Part shown: positions 54,490 through 63,863 of the stretch, one piece after another | Layout: every line of letters starts with the position of its first letter | How positions within the stretch are numbered: the stretch's first letter is position 1 | Assembly: GCA_035327565.1 (NCBI GenBank) | Contig: DAOLDB010000013.1 | Coordinates: 14,285 to 78,284 of the forward strand | Source of the DNA: JABDLO01 sp035327565 | Lineage (GTDB): Bacteria; Bacteroidota; Bacteroidia; Chitinophagales; Saprospiraceae | DNA: 64,000 nt | Direction: 5' to 3' | Made by a program: the position numbers and the translations under genes | The notes under the pieces: generated by a model | The model's input: the letters and a program-made list of their open reading frames with translations, nothing else | Databases searched by the model: none | What the model was told of the DNA's origin: nothing

Positions 54490-55335
54490 ATGGATGATCT
54501 TTTTCATCATAAACCCGACCTTGAGGATTGTCCATCATCAAATGATTTCCTGTCCCTCTTTTCATCAAAGTTTTTATTGTTTTCTCTGACCATTTGCATG
54601 TTGGTTTTCATTCATTCATGTGGCACAAAAATTCCCTCATCATATAAAGGAGATCCCCCTTTAAGGAGCACAGAGGAACTGTATGGTAGTTTGCTCCATC
54701 ATAATGCAGAATCAGATTGGTTGGTATCCCGGGCAAAAATAAAGATTGAAACTCCCGAAGAAAATACAAGTGGAACGGTGTATTTGAGAGTGAAAAAAGA
54801 TAGTATGGTGTGGATGGTGTTCAAAAAGTTCAGTGTTGAAGCTTCCCGAATGTTACTGACTCCGGATTCCCTGTTCATTATCTATAGACTGGAGAAAAAA
54901 TTTGAGCGAGGAAGTATTGAAGAATTGGAGCAACAACTTAAACTAAAAATTGATTTTAAAACCGTCCAGGAAATAATAATGGCAAAACCACTGTTACCGG
55001 ATTCATTCCCACTGCATTCCGCTTTCGAAAAACCTTTTCATTATAGACTTTCTGGCATGCATAATGACATACGTGTTGCATTCAAAATCAATGCTTTCGA
55101 TCTGCTCATCAATGAAATGGTCTATACTGATACAATGGACAGAACTGTGATCATACGATACAGTGATTATAAAATGCATAATGAAAAAGTTAAAATTCCC
55201 TATCTTCGCGAGTATATTTTTCCATTGGATGAACCCAAAAGAGCTTATTTTAAATTTGACTTTCAATCCATTGAATTTGAAAAGCCCGAACGGACTATTT
55301 TCAATATTCCCACACAATATGTTGAAATACATTAG
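54490..55335 (+). CDS. DUF4292 lipoprotein
   Basis: A 281-residue protein. After an unusually long polar N-terminus (about 28 residues), a hydrophobic helix ends in the lipobox-like IHSC with Cys44. The body matches the DUF4292 pattern: WLVSRAKIKIETPEENTSGTVYLRVKKDSMVWMVF, EASRMLLTPDSLFIIYRLEKKF and an ending IEFEKPERTIFNIPTQY. The strand pattern resembles LolA/LolB-type lipoprotein-handling folds, but this is a comparison, not an assignment. The last 17 bp overlap the next gene. It is consistently next to TPR and EnvC-like genes in Bacteroidota as far as I recall, which implies a joint envelope role. Confidence 0.82.
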   Translation: MDDLFHHKPDLEDCPSSNDFLSLFSSKFLLFSLTICMLVFIHSCGTKIPSSYKGDPPLRSTEELYGSLLHHNAESDWLVSRAKIKIETPEENTSGTVYLRVKKDSMVWMVFKKFSVEASRMLLTPDSLFIIYRLEKKFERGSIEELEQQLKLKIDFKTVQEIIMAKPLLPDSFPLHSAFEKPFHYRLSGMHNDIRVAFKINAFDLLINEMVYTDTMDRTVIIRYSDYKMHNEKVKIPYLREYIFPLDEPKRAYFKFDFQSIEFEKPERTIFNIPTQYVEIH

Positions 55336-56497
55336 TTTCATATTCTTCATTCTTTACAACTTGACAAATGCTGGTGCACAGAGCCGAGCATCCCTTGAAG
55401 AAGAGAGAAACAGGATCATCAAAGAGATAGAGCTCACTCAAAAGAATCTCGAACGAGCCAGTCGTTCAAAATCTGCTAAATTCAATGAACTCAAGGCGCT
55501 TCAGGATAATATGTCAAAAAGGGAAGAGCTCATAATAAACATAAAAAAATCAATTGAACAAGCTGCTTCGGATATCCAGAAAAACAACGAACAGCAGGCT
55601 AATCTATTAAATGAAATTGGCAAAATAAAACATCAATATTACCAGCTGATCCGATATCAATATCTTAAAAAAATGAGCGGAAATACATGGATCTATCTTC
55701 TTTCAGCAAAAAATCTTAATGATGCACTCATTCGTTGGAGGTATGCTAAACAATTTGAAAATTTTACATTAAACAAGTCAGTGGAAGTACATAAAATAAG
55801 TGAAGAAATTGAGTTTAAGAATAAAATCATTTCAGAAAATAAAACATTACAGGAAGAATTGTTAAAAACTTCATCCGAACAGTATCAAATGCTTCAGACA
55901 GAAAGGGAAAAAGAAAATCGGATATTAAAAGATTTATCCAAAGATGAGGCTCGATTAAGAAAAGAGCTGGAAAAAGCCCAAAGTGAAAGAGAAAAACTGA
56001 ATAAAGCCATTGAAGATGCCATCATTGCTGAGTTGGAGCGTAGAGACAAAGAAAAATCCAGAAAAGCCGAGGATTCTGCTATTGCTCTATCGGAATTATT
56101 CGAAGACAACCGGGGTCGATTTCCATGGCCTGTAGATAAAGGATATATATCCAATCCTTTCGGTGTGCAACCTCATCCTTCTATTAAAGGATTGAAAATC
56201 AATAACAACGGTGTAGATATAGCCAGCACCCCTGGTGCATTAGTTAAATCCATTCACAACGGAAAAGTTATAGGTATTACCTCTATACCAGGTTATGAAA
56301 ATATGGTGATAGTACAACATGGTAATTTCTATACTGTATATTCAAAACTTTCTTCAGTTGAGGTAAAAAATAATCAGCAGGTAAAAACCGGCGCAGTCCT
56401 CGGCAAGCTGGCTGATGATAACACCATTTTACATTTCGAAGTTTGGAAAAATAAAAGTAAAGTCGACCCTGAATTATGGCTTCGGAAAGGGAGCTGA
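55319..56497 (+). CDS. EnvC-like murein hydrolase activator with degenerate LytM (M23) domain
   Basis: From ATG 55319 (LKYISFIFFILYNLTNAGAQ signal peptide) the protein has 392 residues. A long coiled coil (about 25-245) is followed by an M23/LytM domain (about 270-390, from FPWPVDKGYISNPFG to the end). The zinc and catalytic residues are mostly lost: the HNGID-type motif reads NNGVDI, YAHL reads YSKL, and HLHFE reads ILHFE. It should therefore be a non-catalytic activator of amidases, like E. coli EnvC or NlpD, acting at division. It overlaps DUF4292 by 17 bp and hflX by up to 22 bp. Confidence 0.9.
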   Translation: MLKYISFIFFILYNLTNAGAQSRASLEEERNRIIKEIELTQKNLERASRSKSAKFNELKALQDNMSKREELIINIKKSIEQAASDIQKNNEQQANLLNEIGKIKHQYYQLIRYQYLKKMSGNTWIYLLSAKNLNDALIRWRYAKQFENFTLNKSVEVHKISEEIEFKNKIISENKTLQEELLKTSSEQYQMLQTEREKENRILKDLSKDEARLRKELEKAQSEREKLNKAIEDAIIAELERRDKEKSRKAEDSAIALSELFEDNRGRFPWPVDKGYISNPFGVQPHPSIKGLKINNNGVDIASTPGALVKSIHNGKVIGITSIPGYENMVIVQHGNFYTVYSKLSSVEVKNNQQVKTGAVLGKLADDNTILHFEVWKNKSKVDPELWLRKGS

Positions 56498-57765
56498 ATC
56501 CGGGTGACAAGTTACAAACATCATCTGCAAACCACAATATGAACCCTGACATGAGCAATAACTGGCAAATAGGCAAGGAAAGAACAAAAGGGATTTTAAA
56601 AGACAATGAATATGCCATTTTAGTTGGACTCGTTTTAGATGGACAGAGTGAAGAACAAATTACCGAACATCTTGATGAACTGGAATTTTTGGCACTTACA
56701 GCAGGGGCTATTACCAAAAAAAGGTTTATACAAAAATTGAAGCACCCCAATGTAAAATCGTATACGGGAAGTGGAAAACTGGCAGAAATCAAAGATTTCA
56801 TTGATAAGCATGAAGAGATTTCCCTGGTGATCGTTGACGATGACCTGACAGGTAAACAAACTACGTTCCTGGAAGAGACACTTAAAGTTAAGATTGTAGA
56901 CAGGAGTACCCTCATCCTTGATATTTTTGCAGGCCGGGCTCAGACAGCACAATCGAAAACCCAGGTTGAACTCGCCCAAATGCAATATTTACTTCCGCGA
57001 CTCCGTGGTTTATGGACACACCTGGAAAGACAACGTGGAGGTATTGGAATGAGAGGACCTGGAGAACAGGAAATTGAAACCGACCGGCGTATTGTAAGAG
57101 ATAAAATTAGTCTTCTTAAAAAAAAGCTGGAAAAAATTGACCAACAGTCGCAAATCCAAAGAAAAAACAGAGATCAATTAATCCGGGTGGCGTTGGTGGG
57201 ATATACCAATGCTGGAAAATCTACCTTGATGAATGTTTTGAGCAAGTCAGAGGTGTTTGCAGAAGATAAACTTTTTGCTACATTGGATACAACAGTAAGA
57301 AAAGTTGTATTTGAACAAATGCCCTTTTTATTATCAGATACCGTGGGTTTCATCAGAAAACTTCCCCATCATCTGATTGAAAGCTTTAAGTCTACTTTGG
57401 ATGAAGTACTAGAAAGCGATATATTATTACATGTGGTAGACATTTCTCATCCACAATTTGAAGATCATATCAAAACCGTCAGACAAACATTACAGGAACT
57501 GAAAGCATTTGAAAAACCGACTCTTCTGATATTTAACAAATTAGACCGGTACAGGCTTAATTATTTTGACAAGTATTTACCGGAAGAAGACAAAAGATTG
57601 ATATTGGAAGAATTAAAAGAAAAACTGGAAAACGAATATCAACAGCCGGCTCTTTTTGTCTCTGCAAGAGATAATGAAAATATCGATCTTCTTAGAAATA
57701 CGATGAAAGAATTAATTCAAAATCAATACAAAGCCAGATATCCTTATCAAACCAAACATTGGTAA
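56476..57765 (+). CDS. hflX: GTPase HflX
   Basis: A ribosome-associated GTPase that splits stalled or stressed ribosomes. It has 429 residues from ATG 56476. The N-terminal HflX domain (about 40-230) contains KLKHPNVKSYTGSGKLAEI, QTAQSKTQVELAQMQYLLPRLRG and GGIGMRGPGEQEIETDRR. The G domain has P-loop GYTNAGKST (242-250), DTVGFIRKLPHH and NKLD. Later ATGs at 56539 or 56551 are plausible starts that would avoid the overlap with the EnvC-like gene. It is the fourth gene of the TPR-DUF4292-EnvC-HflX run and ends 2 bp before the aminopeptidase. Confidence 0.95.
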   Translation: MASERELNPGDKLQTSSANHNMNPDMSNNWQIGKERTKGILKDNEYAILVGLVLDGQSEEQITEHLDELEFLALTAGAITKKRFIQKLKHPNVKSYTGSGKLAEIKDFIDKHEEISLVIVDDDLTGKQTTFLEETLKVKIVDRSTLILDIFAGRAQTAQSKTQVELAQMQYLLPRLRGLWTHLERQRGGIGMRGPGEQEIETDRRIVRDKISLLKKKLEKIDQQSQIQRKNRDQLIRVALVGYTNAGKSTLMNVLSKSEVFAEDKLFATLDTTVRKVVFEQMPFLLSDTVGFIRKLPHHLIESFKSTLDEVLESDILLHVVDISHPQFEDHIKTVRQTLQELKAFEKPTLLIFNKLDRYRLNYFDKYLPEEDKRLILEELKEKLENEYQQPALFVSARDNENIDLLRNTMKELIQNQYKARYPYQTKHW

Positions 57766-57767
57766 AT

Positions 57768-58907
57768 ATGGCAGCAACTAAAACAACCTCAAAAACTATA
57801 TTACAAAAATATGCCCGGCTCTTGTCTGATTACTGTCTGGAATTAAAAGAAGGAGAAAAACTCTATATTACCTCTACCACCCTGGCAATACCTCTGATCA
57901 AAGAAGTATACAAGGAAGCTGTACGATTGGGTGTGCATGTTGAAGTTGATTTATCATTCCGGGATCAAACCAGAATACTTTTGGAAAATGGCGCAGAAGA
58001 GATCATTAAAGCAATTCCTCTTCTGAAAAGCACAGCCATAAAAACTTTTGATGCATATCTTGCTATAAGAGCCCCCTACGATATAATAGAATATCAAAAC
58101 GAGGATCAACATAAGGCTTTCATCCGCCAAAGTGCATTCAAAGCACTTAATGATATTTATTTTCAAAGAACAGCCAATGGAAGCTTGAAAAGAAGCTTAT
58201 GTCAATTCCCTACTAAAGCCTGCGCAAATGAAGCGGGGATGAGCTTGAAGGAGTATACCGAATTTATTTATCAGGCTTGTTTTCTTCACAGTGATGATCC
58301 TGCAGAATCCTGGCACACAGTGAGAAAAAGGCAGGAAGTCCTTGTAAATTTTCTCAATCAAACGGAAAAAATTCGTTATAAAAACGATAAAACCGATATT
58401 TCTTTTTCCGTCAAAGGAAGAAAGTGGATTAACTCTGACGGTCGAAGCAACATGCCATCCGGAGAAGTATATACCGGACCTGTAGAAAATTCAGTGGAAG
58501 GATTTGTGTATTTTGACTATCCCTCCATTTATATGGGTCATGAAGTACAAGGGATTTCTCTTGAAGTAAAAGAAGGTCGGATTGTGAATTGGGATGCCGT
58601 AAAAGGAAAAAACATTTTAGATCAGGTTTTTACAATTGAAGGCAGTAGATATTTTGGAGAAGTAGCCATTGGCACCAACTATCAAATTAAAAAACCAACG
58701 AAAAACATACTTTTCGACGAAAAAATCGGAGGAACTATACATATGGCCATAGGTCAATCATATCTTCAAACAGGTGGACTTAATCATTCATCTATCCATT
58801 GGGATATGATCGCAGATATGAGGCAGGGAGGTGAGATATGGGCAGATGAACAAATCATATATAAAAATGGGCATTTCCATAATGATTTAGATACGTCTAT
58901 GGATTAA
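57768..58907 (+). CDS. M29 family aminopeptidase (thermophilic AmpS/PepS type)
   Basis: A 379-residue cytoplasmic metallopeptidase releasing N-terminal residues. M29 features are present: SNMPSGEVYTGPVENSVEGFVYFDYP with the first metal glutamates, GISLEVKEGRIVNWDAVKG, RYFGEVAIGTNYQI, and IHMAIGQSYLQTGGLNHSSIHWDMIADMRQGGEIWADE with the His-Asp metal ligands. I start at ATG 57768; the TTG three codons upstream overlaps the hflX stop. It lies 2 bp after hflX and 18 bp before the alpha/beta hydrolase, clearly in the same transcript. Confidence 0.93.
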   Translation: MAATKTTSKTILQKYARLLSDYCLELKEGEKLYITSTTLAIPLIKEVYKEAVRLGVHVEVDLSFRDQTRILLENGAEEIIKAIPLLKSTAIKTFDAYLAIRAPYDIIEYQNEDQHKAFIRQSAFKALNDIYFQRTANGSLKRSLCQFPTKACANEAGMSLKEYTEFIYQACFLHSDDPAESWHTVRKRQEVLVNFLNQTEKIRYKNDKTDISFSVKGRKWINSDGRSNMPSGEVYTGPVENSVEGFVYFDYPSIYMGHEVQGISLEVKEGRIVNWDAVKGKNILDQVFTIEGSRYFGEVAIGTNYQIKKPTKNILFDEKIGGTIHMAIGQSYLQTGGLNHSSIHWDMIADMRQGGEIWADEQIIYKNGHFHNDLDTSMD

Positions 58908-58925
58908 AGATATTAGTTTTATTTA

Positions 58926-59669
58926 ATGATACAAGGATTAATCCATCAAAAAATCATATTCCAACCGGCAAAACTTGAGAGCAGTTTTTGCTTTTCTTTT
59001 GAATATCCTTATGAAGAATATTTTATTCCTACCCGGGATGGAGAATGGATCCACGCATTATTTTTTCAACCTAAAGCTGATCACAAAGGTACGATCATTT
59101 ACTTTCATGGTAATTCCGGTAACCTGCAAAAGTGGGGCATAATAGCTGAAGATTTTATACGGCTTGGCTTTTCAGTTTTAATGATGGATTACAGAGGATT
59201 TGGAAAAAGCACAGGAGTGCCCTCAGAAAACACAATGTATGAGGATGCAGAAGTATTGATACAATGGGCCTATGAAAACCTCTCTGTTTTCAATCCTGTA
59301 TTCTATGGGCGTTCATTAGGTACAGCTGTTGCATCCTACCTGGCCAGCATATATCATCCAGGCACATTGATTCTTGAAACACCCTTTGATCAGCTTTATA
59401 ATGTCATTTGGCCGATTGCCAGACCCATTCTGAAAATTATGCCCATTCAATATAAATTTCCAACCATCGAATTTCTTTCTTCCTATCAGGGAAAGACAAT
59501 TGTTTTTCATGGGACCAAAGATCTGATCATCCCTCTGAAGTCAGCATTGAATTTAAAAACTGCCTTAAATCCCACAGATGAATTTTTCATCATAGAAGGA
59601 GGAAATCATTGGAACCTAAGAAAGTTTGATATATATCATGCAAAGTTAAAGTCCGTATTGATACCATAG
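58926..59669 (+). CDS. Alpha/beta hydrolase (BEM46/YfhR-like)
   Basis: A 247-residue hydrolase with the oxyanion motif FHGNSGN at 60-66, the DYRGFGKS motif at 88-95, nucleophile elbow GRSLG (128-132, Ser130), Asp in GTKDLIIP and His in GGNHWN. The layout resembles the BEM46/ABHD13 family of serine hydrolases, which lack a defined substrate. The N-terminus (HQKIIFQPAKL) fits that family; no signal peptide is evident. It is the last gene of the plus-strand run that starts at the TPR gene. Confidence 0.88.
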   Translation: MIQGLIHQKIIFQPAKLESSFCFSFEYPYEEYFIPTRDGEWIHALFFQPKADHKGTIIYFHGNSGNLQKWGIIAEDFIRLGFSVLMMDYRGFGKSTGVPSENTMYEDAEVLIQWAYENLSVFNPVFYGRSLGTAVASYLASIYHPGTLILETPFDQLYNVIWPIARPILKIMPIQYKFPTIEFLSSYQGKTIVFHGTKDLIIPLKSALNLKTALNPTDEFFIIEGGNHWNLRKFDIYHAKLKSVLIP

Positions 59670-59735
59670 TTTGCGCACAATACTTACACTCTAATTCGCC
59701 GTTGGGAATGAACATGCGCTTTACTCCGCCTTCAG

Positions 59736-60443
59736 TTAAGTTGCTTTAGCCACTACCCTCTCGTTCAACATATCACTTTCTACTTTTCCGTCCAATAACC
59801 TGATGATTCTATGTGTATGTCCAGCAACATCCGGCTCATGAGTAACTAAAATGACCGTATTGCCTAATTTGTGAATACGGTCAAAAATGTCCATGATTTC
59901 AAGGGAGGTTTTGGTATCCAAATTCCCTGTAGGTTCATCAGCTAATATAATTGCCGGGTCATTGATCAAAGCTCTTGCTATTGCAACCCTTTGCTTTTGA
60001 CCTCCTGACAATTCGTTGGGTCTGTGGTGAGAACGATCCTTCAATCCAACTTTCTCCAAAGTCAATAATGCTTTTTCTCTGCGAACACTTTTTTTTACCC
60101 CTGCATACACAAGGGGTAATGCTACATTATCAAGAGCAGATAACTTGGGTAACAAATTAAAGGATTGAAAAACAAAGCCAATCTCTTTATTTCTAATTTC
60201 TGCAAGGTCATGATCCGACATAGATGATACATCAATATCATTAAGAATATATTTACCCGATGTTGGGGTATCCAAACAACCCATGATGTTCATGAGAGTG
60301 GATTTACCTGAACCTGAAGGTCCCATCAGTGCAACATACTCATTTTTTTGAATATCCAGGTCCACACCGTTCAAGGCATGCACTTTATGGATACCCATAA
60401 CGTATGTTTTTGTTAAATTACGAATGGAAATGATTTTTTGCAC
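59736..60443 (-). CDS. ABC transporter ATP-binding protein, LolD/MacB type
   Basis: A 235-residue ATPase of the LolD/MacB/FtsE group. Walker A GPSGSGKS is at 41-48, signature LSGGQKQR near 143, Walker B LADEPTGNLD, H-loop VTHEP. Such ATPases drive lipoprotein release or mechanotransmission-type export with an MacB/LolC-like permease, which is not encoded next to it. The start is GTG 60443, with an in-frame TAA four codons upstream. It lies 52 bp after gatC on the same strand. Confidence 0.92.
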   Translation of the reverse strand: MQKIISIRNLTKTYVMGIHKVHALNGVDLDIQKNEYVALMGPSGSGKSTLMNIMGCLDTPTSGKYILNDIDVSSMSDHDLAEIRNKEIGFVFQSFNLLPKLSALDNVALPLVYAGVKKSVRREKALLTLEKVGLKDRSHHRPNELSGGQKQRVAIARALINDPAIILADEPTGNLDTKTSLEIMDIFDRIHKLGNTVILVTHEPDVAGHTHRIIRLLDGKVESDMLNERVVAKAT

Positions 60444-60495
60444 TCTATTGAATTAATTTCAAATTTTCCGGGAGCTGTAACATATAAAGAATTAA

Positions 60496-60786
60496 TTATT
60501 TATCCACTACTTTGGGAATACTAATGTAATAATCAATTCGCTCAGGAGCCAGATCCAGGGCTTTGTCCCTATCTTTCCCTTCAATCACCTCGTCAGTCCT
60601 TGGGTTCATTTTATACTCTGACAAATATTTTAAAGGTTCTACCCCAGTAGTATCCAATTCATTTAATTGGTCAACCATATTTAATATTTTCTGTATGTCT
60701 TTTACCATCTCCTGCCTTTCATTTTCCGTCAGCTCAAGTCTTGCCAGCTTTTCCAGTTTTAAAATTAAAGTTTTATCTATTTGCAT
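60496..60786 (-). CDS. gatC: Asp-tRNA(Asn)/Glu-tRNA(Gln) amidotransferase subunit C
   Basis: A 96-residue subunit that stabilises the GatA-GatB complex making Gln-tRNA or Asn-tRNA by transamidation. Recognised by LILKLEKLARLELTENERQEMVKDIQKILNMVDQLNELDTTGVEPL and the C-terminal DLAPERIDYYISIPKVVDK. The start is ATG 60786 (MQIDKTL); an in-frame ATG at 60840 adds 18 non-conserved residues. gatA and gatB are elsewhere. Confidence 0.94.
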   Translation of the reverse strand: MQIDKTLILKLEKLARLELTENERQEMVKDIQKILNMVDQLNELDTTGVEPLKYLSEYKMNPRTDEVIEGKDRDKALDLAPERIDYYISIPKVVDK

Positions 60787-61021
60787 AAATATTATTTCGA
60801 TGGGTTGTTGAAATGGATCGTCAAAATTAATCATATCCAAAAAATAACATTAAATTTTTTAGCGAACTTCTCTTTATTCTACCTTTTTTAAAATATACAG
60901 AAAGCGATGACTCTAATATTAAAGGTCTGATTATATTAGCGCAAGAGAAAGCTATACGTATGAATAAAAGAATAAGTGGCCAGACTGAAGGTTAATATTC
61001 ATCAATACTTATAAAAGCATA

Positions 61022-61642
61022 ATGATCAGACACATCGCTATTGCCGGAAATATAGGTGCAGGGAAAACATCATTGTCTGAACGACTTTCCAGACATTATG
61101 GCTGGGAGGTGCAATATGAGGATACTGCTGACAACCCCTATTTAAGTGATTTTTACAACGACATGAGAAGGTGGGCTTTCAATCTTCAAATCTATTTTCT
61201 CAATTCCAGATATAAACAGATATTAAAAATTCAAAATGGAGAGCATACGGTGGTACAGGATCGAACCATCTATGAAGATGCTTATATTTTCGCACCTAAT
61301 CTCTATGAAATGGGATTAATGGCCGAGCGAGATTTTGAGAATTATGTCGATCTCTTCCGTACAATGTCTTCCCAGGTTAAGCCACCGGATCTGTTGATTT
61401 ATTTGCGCTCAAGTATTGCTACCTTAGTACAGCACATTCAAAACAGAGGCAGAGAATATGAAGGAAACATGTCACTTGAATATTTGAAACGACTCAATGA
61501 ACGCTATGAAAATTGGATATCTAACTATAATAAAGGAAAATTATTGATCATTAATAATGACGAACTTGATTTCATATCCAAAAAGGAAGATCTCGGGATC
61601 ATTATTGAAAAGGTTAACAGTGAATTGTACGGGCTGTTTTAA
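61022..61642 (+). CDS. Deoxynucleoside kinase
   Basis: A 206-residue salvage kinase (dNK/dGK-dAK family). P-loop GNIGAGKT at 9-16, substrate motif QDRTIYEDAYIFA, and the lid region RGREYEGNMSLEYLKRLNERYENW. It phosphorylates deoxynucleosides; specificity cannot be read from sequence. It stands alone between gatC (divergent, 235 bp) and the AraC gene (convergent, 36 bp). Confidence 0.93.
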   Translation: MIRHIAIAGNIGAGKTSLSERLSRHYGWEVQYEDTADNPYLSDFYNDMRRWAFNLQIYFLNSRYKQILKIQNGEHTVVQDRTIYEDAYIFAPNLYEMGLMAERDFENYVDLFRTMSSQVKPPDLLIYLRSSIATLVQHIQNRGREYEGNMSLEYLKRLNERYENWISNYNKGKLLIINNDELDFISKKEDLGIIIEKVNSELYGLF

Positions 61643-61678
61643 AATTTCATTTCATTTATTTGTGATTTCTTAAATCAA

Positions 61679-62518
61679 TTACCGCAGTTTTCTGAATTCC
61701 AATGGTTTTCTACCCTTGATTTTTTTGAATTGTCGATTAAAATGAGCTATGTTGTTGAACCCACACAAATGAGCAATTTCTGAAATATTTATATCGGGAT
61801 TTGTTCGAATCATTACAGCCGCTTCTTCAATTCTAATCTCCGAGATAAAATCAAAATACCTTTTATTAGTCCTGGCTTTAAAGTATCTGCAAAATGCATG
61901 CTTATTCATTTTGGCAGACTTTGCTGCTTCTTCTAATGTAATCGTCCGCCTGAAATGCTTTAATGAAAAATCAAAAATCTCTGCCATTCTTTTGCCTCCC
62001 GCTTCTGTATACTTATAATCGAAAATTTTAGGGCTGATCGGTAGTTTATCTTTGACATGTAAAAATCGTACAACTTTGTAGAATGCGATCAAACGATCTA
62101 CACCCTTCTTTAGGTTAATGGCCTCAAATAAATACTCCTCATCGATATGTACTTTAATCTGTAATCCTTTTTTTGCATCCTCCCACAAGTATTGTAATTC
62201 ATTGATCTCAGCTATCATTCTGTCTTTATTCCAAAAATCTTCCTCATCAAAGAATATGGAAATCATCTTAGAAAAGACCTTTTCATTTCGGTTGCTTTCA
62301 AATAAATGCGGTATTCCACTTCCAATTACAAAAAGATCCCCAGCTTTGTAAGGTCTGAAACTATCACCCATAAACATCCTTCCATTCCCTTTTACAATAT
62401 AGCTGATTTGAATCTCCTTGTGCTGGTGCAATTTATCGTAGAAATAAATTCCTTCATCCACCTGAATACGAATGGATTCATCATTGGTTTTGGGAATAAT
62501 AAATGGATATACTTTCAT
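61679..62518 (-). CDS. AraC-family transcriptional regulator
   Basis: A 279-residue regulator. An N-terminal cupin-like sensor (about 1-100: YFYDKLHQHKEIQISYIVKGNGRMFMGDSFRPYKAGDLFVIGSGIPH) has the His-rich motif of AraC-type arms. The C-terminal double helix-turn-helix (about 188-279) holds ITLEEAAKSAKMNKHAFCRYFKARTNKRYFDFI and NISEIAHLCGFNNIAHFNRQFKKIKGRKP. Divergent placement 368 bp from the DapA-family operon suggests that it controls that operon, with an amino acid or derivative as likely effector. Confidence 0.92.
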   Translation of the reverse strand: MKVYPFIIPKTNDESIRIQVDEGIYFYDKLHQHKEIQISYIVKGNGRMFMGDSFRPYKAGDLFVIGSGIPHLFESNRNEKVFSKMISIFFDEEDFWNKDRMIAEINELQYLWEDAKKGLQIKVHIDEEYLFEAINLKKGVDRLIAFYKVVRFLHVKDKLPISPKIFDYKYTEAGGKRMAEIFDFSLKHFRRTITLEEAAKSAKMNKHAFCRYFKARTNKRYFDFISEIRIEEAAVMIRTNPDINISEIAHLCGFNNIAHFNRQFKKIKGRKPLEFRKLR

Positions 62519-62886
62519 TATGGATCAATCAATAATGGTCTTGCAATGTACTTATTCGAATAATGACTCACTATTAAAACAATTATCCCGACAAAGTGCT
62601 TCAAATGTTGTAAACAATGGAGATACTTTTATAATTTTTGCCATTATTGAAAAAATTATTGTATATTTTGCAAATATAGTATTATAATTCATCAATTGCC
62701 CATTAACTGTTTAGTGGCTTTTTCTCATAGTTTTGTAGAAAAAATTGAAATGCATAAAACCATCACCACTAAAATCTATGTACGGCCAAATTGAGCGTAT
62801 TGATTTTAATTACCATGGGTTGCATCTCCCTAGCCTATGGAATGCAAGGGAAGGTTTATTATCTGGAAACAAAAAAAAAATAACTT
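62519..62886. other. 368-bp divergent regulatory region of the catabolic operon
   Basis: It lies between the AraC gene (minus) and the DapA-family gene (plus). It contains a TATATTT(TGC)AAATATA palindrome at 62662-62678 with seven perfect pairs; its right half also reads as a minus-strand -7 box TATATTTG (62678-62671). A plus-strand -7 element follows at 62728-62735. A small open frame at 62745-62939 on the plus strand overlaps the operon start and is not credited. Confidence 0.5.
62728..62735 (+). promoter_or_regulatory. Putative -7 element of the DapA-family operon
   Basis: TAGTTTTG fully matches TAnnTTTG. There is no TTG at the -33 distance, as expected if the AraC-type activator is required. 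It predicts a leader of about 145 nt before the ATG at 62887. Confidence 0.4.
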
Positions 62887-63795
62887 ATGAATTGGAAAGG
62901 CGTTATGCCTGCGGTGACTACAAAATTTACAGCAGGTGATGAATTGGATATTCCATTGTTTGAGCACAATATTCTCTCTCAGATCAGCTCAGGAGTGGAT
63001 GGGATCATCTTAGGAGGCACTTTGGGAGAGGCAAGTACTCTCACCACAGATGAGAAAAACATACTTTTACACTCCGCGTTGAAAAAGGCAGAGGGAAGGG
63101 TACCTGTTGTAATCAATATTGCAGAACAGTCTACCAGAGATGCAACCGACTCTGCCAAAAGAGCTGAAAGAGAAGGTGCCAATGGCTTAATGCTGTTACC
63201 ACCCATGCGATACAAAGCGAGTGATGCTGAAACAGTTGTTTATTTGAGTGAAGTAGCTTCATCTACAACCCTGCCTATCATGATCTACAATAATCCGGTA
63301 GATTACAAAATTGAAGTAACCCTCGATATGTTTGAAGAGCTGCTAAAAATGCCCAATATTGGAGCTGTAAAAGAGTCAACACGGGATGTGTCGAATGTAA
63401 CCCGGTTAAAAAACCGTTTTGGTGACCGGTTGAAAATACTTTGTGGAGTGGATACTCTTGCCCTGGAAAGTTTATTGATGGGTGCAGATGGATGGGTAGC
63501 TGGACTAGTCTGTGCTTTCCCTGAAGAAACGGTTGCCATCTACAGGTTGGTTCAAGTAGGTAGAAGGGATGAAGCATTAGAAATCTACAGATGGTTTCTT
63601 CCTTTGCTGGAATTGGATATTGATCCTCAGTTGGTACAAAATATAAAAATGGCTGAAGTAGCCACCGGCCTGGGTTCAGAATTTGTTCGCCCCCCCAGAC
63701 TGCCTTTAACCGGACCCGCACGCATTCGGGTTGAGTCCATAATAAAAGCAGGTCTCCAATCCAGACCAGAACTTCCTCCGGATATTTTTAAATAA
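62887..63795 (+). CDS. Dihydrodipicolinate synthase family protein, probably catabolic
   Basis: A 302-residue class I aldolase-fold enzyme of the DapA/NAL superfamily: GGTLGEAS at 43-50 (the TTGE-type phosphate loop), Tyr134 in IMIYNNPVDY, and Schiff-base Lys162 in GAVKEST. True lysine-pathway DapA is usually elsewhere; here the gene is followed by a semialdehyde dehydrogenase and controlled by an AraC-type gene, an order I associate with trans-4-hydroxy-L-proline degradation, where this enzyme deaminates/dehydrates delta1-pyrroline-4-hydroxy-2-carboxylate to alpha-ketoglutarate semialdehyde. The substrate is therefore inferred from context; 2-keto-3-deoxy sugar acid aldolase is an alternative. 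Confidence 0.82.
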   Translation: MNWKGVMPAVTTKFTAGDELDIPLFEHNILSQISSGVDGIILGGTLGEASTLTTDEKNILLHSALKKAEGRVPVVINIAEQSTRDATDSAKRAEREGANGLMLLPPMRYKASDAETVVYLSEVASSTTLPIMIYNNPVDYKIEVTLDMFEELLKMPNIGAVKESTRDVSNVTRLKNRFGDRLKILCGVDTLALESLLMGADGWVAGLVCAFPEETVAIYRLVQVGRRDEALEIYRWFLPLLELDIDPQLVQNIKMAEVATGLGSEFVRPPRLPLTGPARIRVESIIKAGLQSRPELPPDIFK

Positions 63796-63863
63796 TCTGA
63801 CACGTATGCATAATCAGAAACATTATATTTGATTGAAATCTTATAGTTTTAAAAAGATACAGA

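Noticed and set aside
62745..62939. Plus-strand open frame of 64 codons across the start of the DapA-family gene
   Set aside because: It runs through the regulatory region and into another frame of a clear gene, and has no recognisable protein features.
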